DNA from: Bacteroidales bacterium
GTDB lineage: Bacteria > Bacteroidota > Bacteroidia > Bacteroidales > UBA932
Assembly: GCA_016288055.1 (NCBI GenBank)
Contig: JAEEXZ010000017.1
Span: 1 to 37,209 of the forward strand
Length of the DNA stretch: 37,209 bases
Reading direction: 5' to 3'
Shown: piece after piece, positions 1 through 7,533 of the stretch
How positions within the stretch are numbered: position 1 is the stretch's first letter
Layout: each line of letters starts with the position of its first letter
The notes under the pieces: generated by a model
The model's input: the letters and a program-made list of their open reading frames with translations, nothing else
Told to the model about the DNA's origin: nothing
Databases searched by the model: none
Translations under genes and position numbers: made by a program

Positions 1-483
1 CTTAGGAATTTCCCGTACGAGGCGCCTCCCGGTTCTCCTTTCGACCAGGCAAGGGTCAATTCCATCCGCATCAAATGCATCGATCCCGACTCGGACGTAG
101 AGGAAGAGTGGGGCGTGAATGGCGATCCGGTCTTCGTCCGGTTCTCCGGCCTGGATGTGACCACCGGAAGCTACACGGGGGAGCCCTTCACGATCGAGAA
201 AGGACCGCAGGACTATTACCTGCTCGACAGCGGCAACAACAGCGATCTCACGCTGATGGATGAGGATGTGGTTGAAAAGACTTTCTTTGTGCCCGTCCGC
301 TTCGACAAGGATCTCGAGGAGGGATATGAACTCTGTCTCCAGTTCGGCGGCAACTATTACGACGACGAGGAGGAACGCCGGAATTCGGTCACCGTGTTCC
401 CTAGCTGCGACATGCGGAAGACGATCACGAGCAAGCTCCCGCTTGAAAAAGGTAAAACCTACGGCTTCAGGGTAACCATATAG
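1..483 (+). CDS. 3' part of an unidentified gene (160 codons, truncated by window edge)
   Basis: The frame is open from the first base to a TAG at 481-483. No start codon convincingly begins a gene inside the window, so this is a C-terminal part. The visible 160 residues are acidic and rich in alternating hydrophobic/polar stretches, suggesting beta structure, and end in KLPLEKGKTYGFRVTI. That ending resembles the last strands of Bacteroidetes surface lipoproteins of the fimbrillin type, but there is no diagnostic motif. The stretch GNYYDDEEERRNSV is a very acidic loop. I do not recognise the family, and the surface-protein idea is only inference. It runs towards the repeat-rich gap that follows. 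Confidence 0.6.
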   Translation, partial: LRNFPYEAPPGSPFDQARVNSIRIKCIDPDSDVEEEWGVNGDPVFVRFSGLDVTTGSYTGEPFTIEKGPQDYYLLDSGNNSDLTLMDEDVVEKTFFVPVRFDKDLEEGYELCLQFGGNYYDDEEERRNSVTVFPSCDMRKTITSKLPLEKGKTYGFRVTI

Positions 484-523
484 GCTTATATCCTGTCTGA
501 AGTCCTTTTGGATTACATTTGCG

Positions 524-767
524 GCACCTTTTAAAGCATGCAATTGTTTAATTCACTTGCGTTTATTGGTGCAAACGTCGCAGGTGGGCATTTTTGTTGA
601 CCACCTGCAGCGCAAATCAGCCTCCCAGAGCATATACCGTCGCAGGTGGAAAGATTTTTGTCCACCTGCGACGTTTTGCCGTTCCACCTGCAGCGGAACA
701 GCCACCCACCTGCGGCGGAAGGCACCCCTGGTAGGCGGCGGTACCGCCCCGGCTACTTCCCGATGCA
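524..767. repeat. 244-bp repeat, copy 1
   Basis: This matches 1481-1724 in the same orientation over 244 bp without gaps; I count 11 differences (about 95% identity), nearly all transitions. Inside are seven occurrences of the octamer GCAGGTGG or its complement in alternating orientation. One pair forms a perfect 12-bp stem (638-649 with 662-673, loop of 12). The two differences nearest that stem fall in its loop (661) and outside it, so the stem is intact in both copies. The right end of the repeat carries the last codons of mnmE (Cys-Ile-Gly-Lys-stop, read on the minus strand, here with TAG). A third, inverted copy lies near 36150-36300. Confidence 0.9.
753..767 (-). other. Candidate attachment-site scar: copy of the mnmE 3' end
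   Basis: Read on the minus strand, this is TGC ATC GGG AAG TAG: Cys-Ile-Gly-Lys-stop, as at the end of mnmE (1710-1724, stop TAA). The 3' end of mnmE (trmE/thdF) is the known chromosomal attachment site of Salmonella genomic island 1, whose core covers the same final codons. I infer that this is a leftover att core. Confidence 0.5.
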
Positions 768-859
768 GACTATAATAAGTATTTATAATCAATGATTTAC
801 AGCCTTCGTGGTTCAAATATGGTTCAGAAGAAAGGGCGTTGATTTGGTATCAAAGCGGA

Positions 860-1108
860 CTAAGATAGGCCTCTGGCGCCACTCTGTGCGGTAGTTAAAA
901 TTTCTTTGACGACCGTAGAACGCTCCAATTCGCCGCTCGCAAATATCTTACCCATGTGGTAGGAAACATTCTGCTTGGTGCAGTCGAAAAGCGCCGCGAT
1001 AGCTTTCTGGCTGGCCCAGATTGTTTCGTTTACCGGGTCAACCATCGCTTCCATCTTGACCAGCCCGTCTTCGGACTTATAGATGACTATGTCGTTTCTC
1101 TCTTCCAT
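860..1108 (-). pseudogene. Truncated RhuM-family gene (N-terminal 82 residues)
   Basis: The 82 residues MEERNDIVIY...TTAQSGARGLS match the start of RhuM-family proteins (also called virulence RhuM). They carry the helix-turn-helix-like block IWASQKAIAALFDCTKQNVSYHM and the hallmark GELERSTVVKEILTTAQ that follows it. Family members are usually above 300 residues; here the frame stops just where the conserved central region should begin, so the gene is a remnant. I chose the ATG at 1106-1108 because a TAACTTTG box sits at 1132-1139, which rules out the longer frame to 1162. RhuM genes are typical cargo of islands and restriction clusters, which fits the att-like scars on both sides. The cellular role of RhuM is not firmly established. 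Confidence 0.75.
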
Positions 1109-1480
1109 ATTATCAGTCTCTCGAACAATCACAAAGTTAGCAAAAGAATCCATTCTATCCACTTGCAGAAATATACATTAATTGTATTATTACGCAGGTG
1201 AACAGAATTCTTTATGATGGATAATCCCCGACTTATTCGAGAATCACTTCCCGATGCATATCCTCGCTGCCTACAGGAACGGAGTTGATGCCCAGCTCTT
1301 TCTTCTGAACCATCCTGCTACACTTTTTCCAACGAGTTTTGCCTAACGCTATGCGCTGGCGCGTTCCCGGATGGGCCTCTGGGGTGTCTTGGCACGTTCA
1401 CATACAGAAAGCCCTCCGGAGTCTCGCCATTCTACCTGCAATGATTTGCTTTGCCACCTGCGAGAATTCTTAAAGCGCAA
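1109..1480. other. Gap upstream of the rhuM remnant, no confident gene
   Basis: A promoter-like TAACTTTG box for the rhuM remnant lies at 1132-1139 (minus strand), with only a poor -33 partner. 1244-1258 is an att-like scar. A minus-strand frame from 1313 gives 26 codons (MVQKKELGINSVPVG...), open for about 54 codons if read from further upstream. It resembles nothing I know and has no promoter. Positions 1453-1462 contain a solitary CCACCTGCGA matching the repeat unit. I see no complete gene here. Confidence 0.5.
1244..1258 (-). other. Candidate attachment-site scar, second copy of the mnmE 3' end
   Basis: On the minus strand this reads TGC ATC GGG AAG TGA, again Cys-Ile-Gly-Lys-stop, identical over 13 bases to 1712-1724 and 755-767. 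Outside the core there is no similarity to mnmE, as expected for an att site rather than a duplicated gene end. With the true mnmE end and 753-767 it divides the gap into two blocks of about 470 and 490 bp, which could be remnants of tandemly inserted elements. Confidence 0.5.
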
Positions 1481-1724
1481 GCACCTTTTAAAGCATGCAG
1501 TTGTTTAAGTCACTTGCGTTTATTGGTGCAAACGCCGCAGGTGGGCATTTTTGTTGACCACCTGCAGCGCAAATCAGCCTCCCAGAGCATATACCGTCGC
1601 AGGTGGAAAGATTTTTGCCCACCTGCGACGTTTTGCTGTTCCACCTGCAGCGGAACAGCCACCCACCTGCGGCGGAAGGCTCCCCTGGCAGGTGGTGGCA
1701 CCGCCCCGGTTACTTCCCGATGCA
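1481..1724. repeat. 244-bp repeat, copy 2 (overlaps the mnmE stop)
   Basis: Direct copy of 524-767. It begins at GCACCTTTTAAAGCATGC and ends inside mnmE, covering the stop and last four codons. The perfect 12-bp stem is at 1595-1606 with 1619-1630. A second weaker stem pairs GCAGGTGG near 1537 with CCACCTGC near 1558. These hairpins lie directly downstream of mnmE and could act as its transcript end, although there is no T-tract. Confidence 0.9.
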
Positions 1725-3107
1725 ATGCTTCGCGAAAATGTTCTGCAGGATGGCCTCGGGGTCAAGGAGGTCGGTGCCAAGGATGGCGTTGATGGAGGAG
1801 AGGGCGCGGCGGAGGTCTTCGGCCACGAGGTCGGAGGGGATGCCGCGGGTGAGGGCGGTGTGGCAGGCCGAGAGGGCCGAGGAGGCCTGGGTGAGCGCCT
1901 CGAAGTGGCGGAGGTTGGTGACGAAGGTGGTTTCGGCGTTGGGGATGAGGCCCTCCTCGGCGGCGAGGAGCTGGGCCTTCAGCTGGTCCAGGCCTTGCTG
2001 CTTTTTGGCGGCCAGCGTAATAACAACGCTCTGAAAACCAGCGGAAGTAACACAGGAGTTAACAACATTAACTTTTTTGTTACAAGCACCGGCATCCACC
2101 AAATCACACTTATTCAGCAGCACAATCACCTTCGAGCAAACATGCGCGAGCACCTCCTGCAGCTGCTCGCGAAGTATATCCTCGCTCTGGCTTGCGTCCA
2201 GCATCAGGAGCACAATCTCTGCCTGGGAAATCTTCTGCAGGGACCGTTCTATGCCCAGTTTTTCCACCGTGTCCTGCGACGCGCGGATGCCGGCCGTGTC
2301 AATGAAGCGGTAAAGGATGCCGCCAAGGGTGATCGTCTCCTCCAGCGTATCCCGCGTGGTGCCGGGAATGTCCGTCACGATGGCGCGTTCCTCGCCCACA
2401 AGGGCATTCAGCAGCGTACTCTTTCCCGCATTCGCCGGGCCGACGATAGCCACCGGAACACCGTTCTTCACCATATTCCCCTGGTGGAAGGAAGCCGCCA
2501 GCCTGTCAATATGGGCGCGCCCGTCTTCGAGCAGCCGAAGCAGCTTTCCGCGGTCGGCAAACTCTACGTCTTCTTCACTGAAATCCAGCTCCAGCTCCAG
2601 CAGGGAAGCCATTTCCAGCAGCTCCTCCCGCAACGTGACAAGCTCCCGCGAGAAGCCGCCCTTGAGCTGGTTCATGGCCACGCGGTGCGCGGCGGCGGTG
2701 CCTGCTGCGATGACATCGGCCACAGCCTCGGCCTGCGTGAGATCCATCTTTCCGTTCAGGAAGGCCCGACGCGTGAACTCGCCCGGCTCGGCAAAGCGGG
2801 CTCCCGCCTCCAGCAGCAGCCGCACGACCTCCTGTACGATGTAGGCCGATGCATGAGTGGAAATCTCCACGGAATCCTCGCCCGTATAGCTGTGAGGGGC
2901 GCGGAAGACGGAAACCAGCACCTGGTCCAGTCCCGGAACCTCCCCGTAGTGGAGCGAGTATCCCGGAGCGTCGCCGACGCTGCCGGATGCAAGGCGCACC
3001 ACCGAATCCGTGATGCGCAGCGCGTCCGGGCCGCTGACCCGGATGATGGAAATGGCTCCGGTTCCCGGGATGGTCGCCGGTGCAACGATCGTATGCTCGA
3101 TTCTCAT
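1710..3107 (-). CDS. mnmE: tRNA uridine-5-carboxymethylaminomethyl GTPase MnmE
   Basis: MnmE works with MnmG to place the (carboxymethyl)aminomethyl group on U34 of tRNAs reading two-fold split codons. The 465-residue product is of normal length. It starts MRIEHTIVAPATIPGTGAIS, the folate-binding N-terminal domain. The G domain has the P-loop GPANAGKST near residue 230, the switch region DIPGTTRDT, the DTAGI motif, and NKCD. The C-terminus is the family's invariant CIGK, whose cysteine is required for modification. The start at 3107 fits the family; a TATTTTTG box lies upstream at 3124-3131. carA is divergent. The last codons lie inside a repeat and match two att-like scars downstream, so this gene end is probably an integration site. 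Confidence 0.97.
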   Translation of the reverse strand: MRIEHTIVAPATIPGTGAISIIRVSGPDALRITDSVVRLASGSVGDAPGYSLHYGEVPGLDQVLVSVFRAPHSYTGEDSVEISTHASAYIVQEVVRLLLEAGARFAEPGEFTRRAFLNGKMDLTQAEAVADVIAAGTAAAHRVAMNQLKGGFSRELVTLREELLEMASLLELELDFSEEDVEFADRGKLLRLLEDGRAHIDRLAASFHQGNMVKNGVPVAIVGPANAGKSTLLNALVGEERAIVTDIPGTTRDTLEETITLGGILYRFIDTAGIRASQDTVEKLGIERSLQKISQAEIVLLMLDASQSEDILREQLQEVLAHVCSKVIVLLNKCDLVDAGACNKKVNVVNSCVTSAGFQSVVITLAAKKQQGLDQLKAQLLAAEEGLIPNAETTFVTNLRHFEALTQASSALSACHTALTRGIPSDLVAEDLRRALSSINAILGTDLLDPEAILQNIFAKHCIGK

Positions 3108-3119
3108 AAAGTCGATTTA

Positions 3120-3153
3120 TTTGCAAAAATACGAAATTTTATTGCTAAATTTG
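3120..3153 (+). promoter_or_regulatory. carA promoter (Bacteroidetes type), overlapping a mnmE promoter box
   Basis: On the plus strand, TTTG at 3120-3123 and TAAATTTG at 3146-3153 are 22 bp apart, facing carA 58 bp downstream. On the minus strand, TATTTTTG (3124-3131) faces mnmE, with no good -33 element. The 103-bp divergent gap is strongly A+T-rich. The -7 boxes match the consensus exactly; the spacing for carA is somewhat long. Confidence 0.5.
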
Positions 3154-3210
3154 CAGGATTTCGAGGGAAAGGACGAATATTTCATTCACCAGTATAAAAC
3201 GAGCATCATT

Positions 3211-4287
3211 ATGGTAAACAGATTAGGAGCTACCCTGAGACTCCAGAACGGAATGGAGTTCAAGGGGTATTGCTTCGGGTACGACGGGCCCACCGACGGC
3301 GAAGTCGTATTCTCGACCGCGATGGTAGGCTATCCGGAAAGCCTTACAGATCCATCCTATTCCGGCCAGATTCTTTGTGTGACCTATCCGCTTATCGGCA
3401 ACTACGGCGTCCCGTCCGGCGACACCACCCCCGAAGGCATTTCCCGCAATTTCGAGTCGGAGAAAATCTGGGTGCGCGGTCTCGTCATTTCCGAGTATTC
3501 CTCCGACTACAGCCACTGGGATGCCGTGAAAAGTCTCGGGGACTGGCTCAAGGAGCAGAAAATTCCCGGCATCTGCGGCATTGACACCCGTGAGCTGACC
3601 AAGGTGCTCCGTGAGGAAGGTTCCATGCTGGGAATGATTGTTCCCGACGGTGTAGAAAAAGATTTCCCTATCCACGATCCTAACGAGGACAATCAAATTG
3701 CCCTCGTTAGTTGTAAAGAGGTCATCCGTTACGGCCACGGAGACAAGAAAGTGGTCCTGGTGGACTGCGGCGTCAAGCACAACATCCTGCGCTGCTTCGT
3801 GGACAGGGGAGTGGAAGTGATCCGCGTCCCCTGGGATTACGACTTCAATACGCTCGAATACGACGGCCTGTTCATTTCCAACGGCCCCGGCAACCCCGCC
3901 TTCTGCGCCGTTACCGAGGAGCACATCCGCGAGGCCATGAAGGGCGACAAGCCCATCTTCGGCATCTGCATGGGCAACCAGCTGCTCTCCCGTGCGGCCG
4001 GTGCCTCCACCTACAAACTCAAGTACGGTCACCGCAGCCACAACCAGCCGGTGCGCATGGTGGGCACCAACAAGTGCTACATCACATCCCAGAACCACGG
4101 TTTCGCCGTGGACGACAAAACGCTTCCCCGGGACTGGGAACCCTGGTTCGTCAACATGAACGACGGCACCAACGAGGGTGTACGCCACAAGACCAAGCCC
4201 TTCTTCTCCGTGCAGTTCCACCCGGAAGCCTCCAGCGGTCCCACCGACACGGAATTCCTGTTCGACGAGTTCATCAACAAATTATAA
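3211..4287 (+). CDS. carA: Carbamoyl-phosphate synthase small (glutaminase) subunit CarA
   Basis: CarA hydrolyses glutamine and passes ammonia to CarB for carbamoyl phosphate, the precursor of arginine and pyrimidines. The 358-residue protein has the CPSase small-chain N domain (starting MVNRLGATLRLQNG, with GYPESLTDPSYSGQ) and a class I glutaminase domain. The latter shows the nucleophile in GICMGNQ (Cys253) and the His337/Glu339 pair in FHPEA. The ATG at 3211 is the family start; the frame is open further upstream through mnmE but without similarity. carB begins 9 bp after the stop, preceded by AAAGGAAG, so the two are one operon. Confidence 0.97.
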   Translation: MVNRLGATLRLQNGMEFKGYCFGYDGPTDGEVVFSTAMVGYPESLTDPSYSGQILCVTYPLIGNYGVPSGDTTPEGISRNFESEKIWVRGLVISEYSSDYSHWDAVKSLGDWLKEQKIPGICGIDTRELTKVLREEGSMLGMIVPDGVEKDFPIHDPNEDNQIALVSCKEVIRYGHGDKKVVLVDCGVKHNILRCFVDRGVEVIRVPWDYDFNTLEYDGLFISNGPGNPAFCAVTEEHIREAMKGDKPIFGICMGNQLLSRAAGASTYKLKYGHRSHNQPVRMVGTNKCYITSQNHGFAVDDKTLPRDWEPWFVNMNDGTNEGVRHKTKPFFSVQFHPEASSGPTDTEFLFDEFINKL

Positions 4288-4296
4288 AGGAAGAAA

Positions 4297-7200
4297 ATGA
4301 AAGACCCCAATATCAAAAAGGTTCTCCTTCTGGGCTCCGGAGCCCTCAAGATCGGCCAGGCCGGCGAATTCGACTACTCGGGCACCCAGGCCCTCAAGGC
4401 CCTTCGCGAAGAGGGAGTGGAGACGGTCCTGATCAACCCCAACATCGCCACCGTCCAGACCTCCGAAGGTGTTGCCGACAAGATCTATTTCCTTCCTGTA
4501 ACCCCCTTCTTCGTAGAGAAGGTCATCGAGAAAGAGCGCCCCGGCGGCATCCTCCTTTCCTTTGGCGGCCAGACAGCCCTGAACTGCGGCGTGGAACTCT
4601 ACGAGAGCAAGGTGCTTGAAAAATATGGCGTCAAAGTGCTGGGCACTCCCGTCCAGGCCATCATGGACACGGAAGACCGCGAACTGTTCGTGGGCAAACT
4701 GGACGAAATAGGCGTCAAGACCATCAAATCCCATCCCGCCACCAGCCTGGAAGAGGCGAAGAAGGCGGCCGATGAACTGGGCTACCCCCTCATCGTCCGC
4801 GCTGCCTACGCCCTCGGCGGCCTGGGCTCCGGCTTCTGCGACAACGAGGAGCAGCTCACCGAGCTCTGCGAAAAGGCCTTTGCCTTCTCCCCGCAGGTGC
4901 TGGTGGAGAAATCCCTCAAAGGCTGGAAAGAAATCGAATACGAGGTGGTGCGCGACAAGTTCGACAACTGCATCACCGTCTGTAATATGGAAAACTTCGA
5001 CCCGCTGGGCATCCACACGGGCGAAAGTATCGTAGTGGCCCCGTCCCAGACCCTGAGCAACAAGGACTACTACTTCCTCCGCGAACTCTCCATCAAGATC
5101 GTTCGCCATATCGGCATCGTGGGAGAGTGCAACGTCCAGTATGCCTACGACCCCGACGCCATGGACTACCGCGTCATCGAGGTCAACGCCCGCCTCAGCC
5201 GTTCATCGGCCCTGGCCTCCAAGGCTACGGGCTATCCGCTGGCTTTCGTGGCTGCCAAGCTGGGCCTCGGCTACGGCCTGTGCGACCTCAAGAACTCCGT
5301 GACCAAGACCACGCCCGCCTTCTTCGAGCCGGCCCTGGACTACGTGGTGTGCAAGATTCCCCGCTGGGATCTGGGCAAGTTCCACGGCGTGTCCCGCAAG
5401 ATCGGCTCCAGCATGAAGTCCGTGGGCGAGATCATGTCCATCGGCCGCACCTTCGAGGAGGCTATCCAGAAGGGTCTGCGCATGATCGGCCAGGGAGCGC
5501 ACGGTTTCGTGTGCAACAAGGAGCTCAAGGTGACAGATCTTGACAATGCCCTTGCAGAGCCCACCGACAAGCGTATCTTCGTGATATCCAAAGCCCTCCG
5601 CGCCGGTTACAGCGTTGAGAAGATCCATGCTCTCACGCGCATCGACCGCTGGTTCCTGGACCGTCTCAAGCACATTGTGGATACCTGCAACGAGCTGGAC
5701 AGCTATAACAACATCGAGGATGTTCCGCTGGAGCTCCTCCGCCTGGCTAAACAGCAGGGTTTCTCCGACTTCCAGCTGCAGCGCTGCATTTACAACGACC
5801 TTCCCTCGGCCAACGACAACCAGGCCCTCGTGCGGGAATACCGCAAGAGCGTGGGCATCGTCCCGGTGGTGAAGCAGATCGACACCCTCGCGGCCGAATT
5901 CCCCGCCAAGACGAATTACCTGTACCTCACCTACAACGGTACCCACAACGACATCAACTACGAGAAGGACGACAAATCCATCATCGTGCTGGGCTCCGGC
6001 GCCTACCGCATCGGCAGCTCCGTCGAGTTTGACTGGTGTTCCGTCACCTGCCTGCAGACCTTCCAGCAGCAGGGCTACCGCGGCGTCATGATCAACTACA
6101 ACCCGGAAACGGTTTCCACGGACTACGACATCTGCAACCGCCTGTACTTCGACGAGCTCACCTTCGAGCGCGTGCAGGACATCTGCGACCTGGAAGCCCC
6201 GCACGGCGTCGTCGTCTCCGTGGGCGGACAGATCCCGAATAACCTGGCCCTCCGCCTGGACAAGGCTGGCATCCCCATCCTGGGCACCAAGGCCTCCAAT
6301 ATCGACAAGGCCGAGGACCGTCACAAGTTCTCCTCCATCATGGATGCCATCGGCGTGGACCAGCCCGCCTGGAGCGAGCTCACCACGATGGACGACATCC
6401 ACAGCTTCATCGGCAAGGTGGGCTATCCCGTTCTGGTGCGCCCCTCCTACGTGCTCTCCGGCGCGGCCATGAACGTGTGCCACGACGAGAACGAGCTCAA
6501 GCGCTACCTCTCCCTGGCCGTGGAAGTGTCCAAGGAGCACCCCGTGGTGGTGAGCCAGTTCCTGAACCGCTGCGAGGAAATCGAATTCGACGCCGTGGCC
6601 GATGAAGGCGAAATTCTCGCCTACGCCATCTCCGAGCACATCGAATATGCCGGCGTCCACTCCGGTGACGCCACCATCCATTTCCCGCCGCAGAAGCTCT
6701 ATGTGGAGACTGTGCGCCGTATCAAGAAGATTGCCCGCATGATTGCGTCGGCCCTCGAAATCTCCGGCCCCTTCAACATCCAGTTCCTGGCCAAGGAGAA
6801 CGAGATCAAGGTCATCGAGTGCAACCTGCGCGCCTCCCGCAGCTTCCCGTTTGTGTCAAAGGTGCTGAAGATCAACCTGGTGGAACTCGCCGCCAAGGTA
6901 ATGCTGGGCCTAAAGCCCACGGCTCCCGGCAAGAGCGCCTTCGACCTGGACTACGTGGGCGTGAAGTCCTCCCAGTTCAGCTTCGCCCGCCTCGAAGAGG
7001 CAGACCCCGTCCTGGGCGTTGACATGGCCTCCACCGGCGAGGTGGGCTGCCTGGGCGACAACCTGGACGAGGCGCTCATCAAATCCGTCCTCTCCGTCGG
7101 GAACCACCTCCCCGAGAAGGGCATCCTCCTCTCCAACGGCGATTCCCTCCAGAAGGCCGATATGCTCCGCGCATGCCGCCTCCTCTCCGAGCGGGGCTAC

Positions 7201-7533
7201 AAGCTCTACTCCACCGGCGGCACCCACAAGTACCTCGAGGAGAACGGCGTCCCCTCCGAGCGCGTCCTGCGCCCCAGCGAGGCTGATGATCCCAAGTACG
7301 CGGGCATCCGCACCGCCGTGGAGCTCATCCAGAACAAGGAAGTGGACCTGGTGGTGAACATCCTCAAGGGATATACGGAAACGCAAAAAGCCGATGGGTA
7401 CCGGATTCGCCGGGCTGCCATCGACTTTAATGTGCCTCTGTTTACCAACGCCCGCCTGGCTACGGCGTTCATCCGTGCGTTCACGAACGTTGGTCTTGAG
7501 TCTCTCCAGATTAAATCCTGGGACGAGTATTAG
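4297..7533 (+). CDS. carB: Carbamoyl-phosphate synthase large subunit CarB
   Basis: CarB makes carbamoyl phosphate from bicarbonate, ammonia and two ATP. At 1078 residues it has the full family length. It has two homologous ATP-grasp halves: the first opens with [19 protein letters not shown], the second, near residue 555, with [18 protein letters not shown]. Between them is the oligomerisation region, and at the end (about 940-1078) an MGS-like allosteric domain with [15 protein letters not shown]. Translation is probably coupled to carA. The TAG stop (7531-7533) overlaps the TAA of the opposing rho gene, so no terminator fits between them. Confidence 0.97.
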   Translation: MKDPNIKKVLLLGSGALKIGQAGEFDYSGTQALKALREEGVETVLINPNIATVQTSEGVADKIYFLPVTPFFVEKVIEKERPGGILLSFGGQTALNCGVELYESKVLEKYGVKVLGTPVQAIMDTEDRELFVGKLDEIGVKTIKSHPATSLEEAKKAADELGYPLIVRAAYALGGLGSGFCDNEEQLTELCEKAFAFSPQVLVEKSLKGWKEIEYEVVRDKFDNCITVCNMENFDPLGIHTGESIVVAPSQTLSNKDYYFLRELSIKIVRHIGIVGECNVQYAYDPDAMDYRVIEVNARLSRSSALASKATGYPLAFVAAKLGLGYGLCDLKNSVTKTTPAFFEPALDYVVCKIPRWDLGKFHGVSRKIGSSMKSVGEIMSIGRTFEEAIQKGLRMIGQGAHGFVCNKELKVTDLDNALAEPTDKRIFVISKALRAGYSVEKIHALTRIDRWFLDRLKHIVDTCNELDSYNNIEDVPLELLRLAKQQGFSDFQLQRCIYNDLPSANDNQALVREYRKSVGIVPVVKQIDTLAAEFPAKTNYLYLTYNGTHNDINYEKDDKSIIVLGSGAYRIGSSVEFDWCSVTCLQTFQQQGYRGVMINYNPETVSTDYDICNRLYFDELTFERVQDICDLEAPHGVVVSVGGQIPNNLALRLDKAGIPILGTKASNIDKAEDRHKFSSIMDAIGVDQPAWSELTTMDDIHSFIGKVGYPVLVRPSYVLSGAAMNVCHDENELKRYLSLAVEVSKEHPVVVSQFLNRCEEIEFDAVADEGEILAYAISEHIEYAGVHSGDATIHFPPQKLYVETVRRIKKIARMIASALEISGPFNIQFLAKENEIKVIECNLRASRSFPFVSKVLKINLVELAAKVMLGLKPTAPGKSAFDLDYVGVKSSQFSFARLEEADPVLGVDMASTGEVGCLGDNLDEALIKSVLSVGNHLPEKGILLSNGDSLQKADMLRACRLLSERGYKLYSTGGTHKYLEENGVPSERVLRPSEADDPKYAGIRTAVELIQNKEVDLVVNILKGYTETQKADGYRIRRAAIDFNVPLFTNARLATAFIRAFTNVGLESLQIKSWDEY

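Larger units (their letters stand above)
819..1313. repeat. 16-bp perfect inverted repeat enclosing the rhuM remnant
   Basis: ATGGTTCAGAAGAAAG stands at 819-834 on the plus strand and its exact complement at 1298-1313. The arms enclose 463 bp that hold the rhuM fragment, its promoter-like box and one att-like scar. A 16-bp inverted match this close is unlikely by chance. It could be the ends of a small inserted or invertible segment, or two degenerate copies of one gene start: on the minus strand the right arm begins a 26-codon frame starting MVQKKELGINSV. Confidence 0.5.

Noticed and set aside
1221..1313. Short minus-strand gene starting MVQKKELGINSV (26 codons)
   Set aside because: It begins exactly in the inverted-repeat arm, has no promoter box, and is too short to judge. 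It is kept only as part of the gap description.
1510..1725. A 71-codon minus-strand frame through repeat copy 2, also open in copy 1 (553-816)
   Set aside because: It starts at TTG in copy 2, differs by four residues between copies for nine base changes, crosses perfect hairpins, and has no promoter or ribosome site. It is a by-product of the G+C-rich repeat.
1551..3197. Long plus-strand frame of 548 codons antisense to mnmE
   Set aside because: mnmE is unmistakable on the other strand; the antisense frame is a codon-bias shadow with no family resemblance.
5203..6681. 492-codon frame antisense to carB, and similar frames antisense to pepD (15191-16606) and lptD (9492-11066)
   Set aside because: They mirror strongly biased third positions of real genes, are rich in Val, Gly, Ala and His without motifs, and have no upstream signals.
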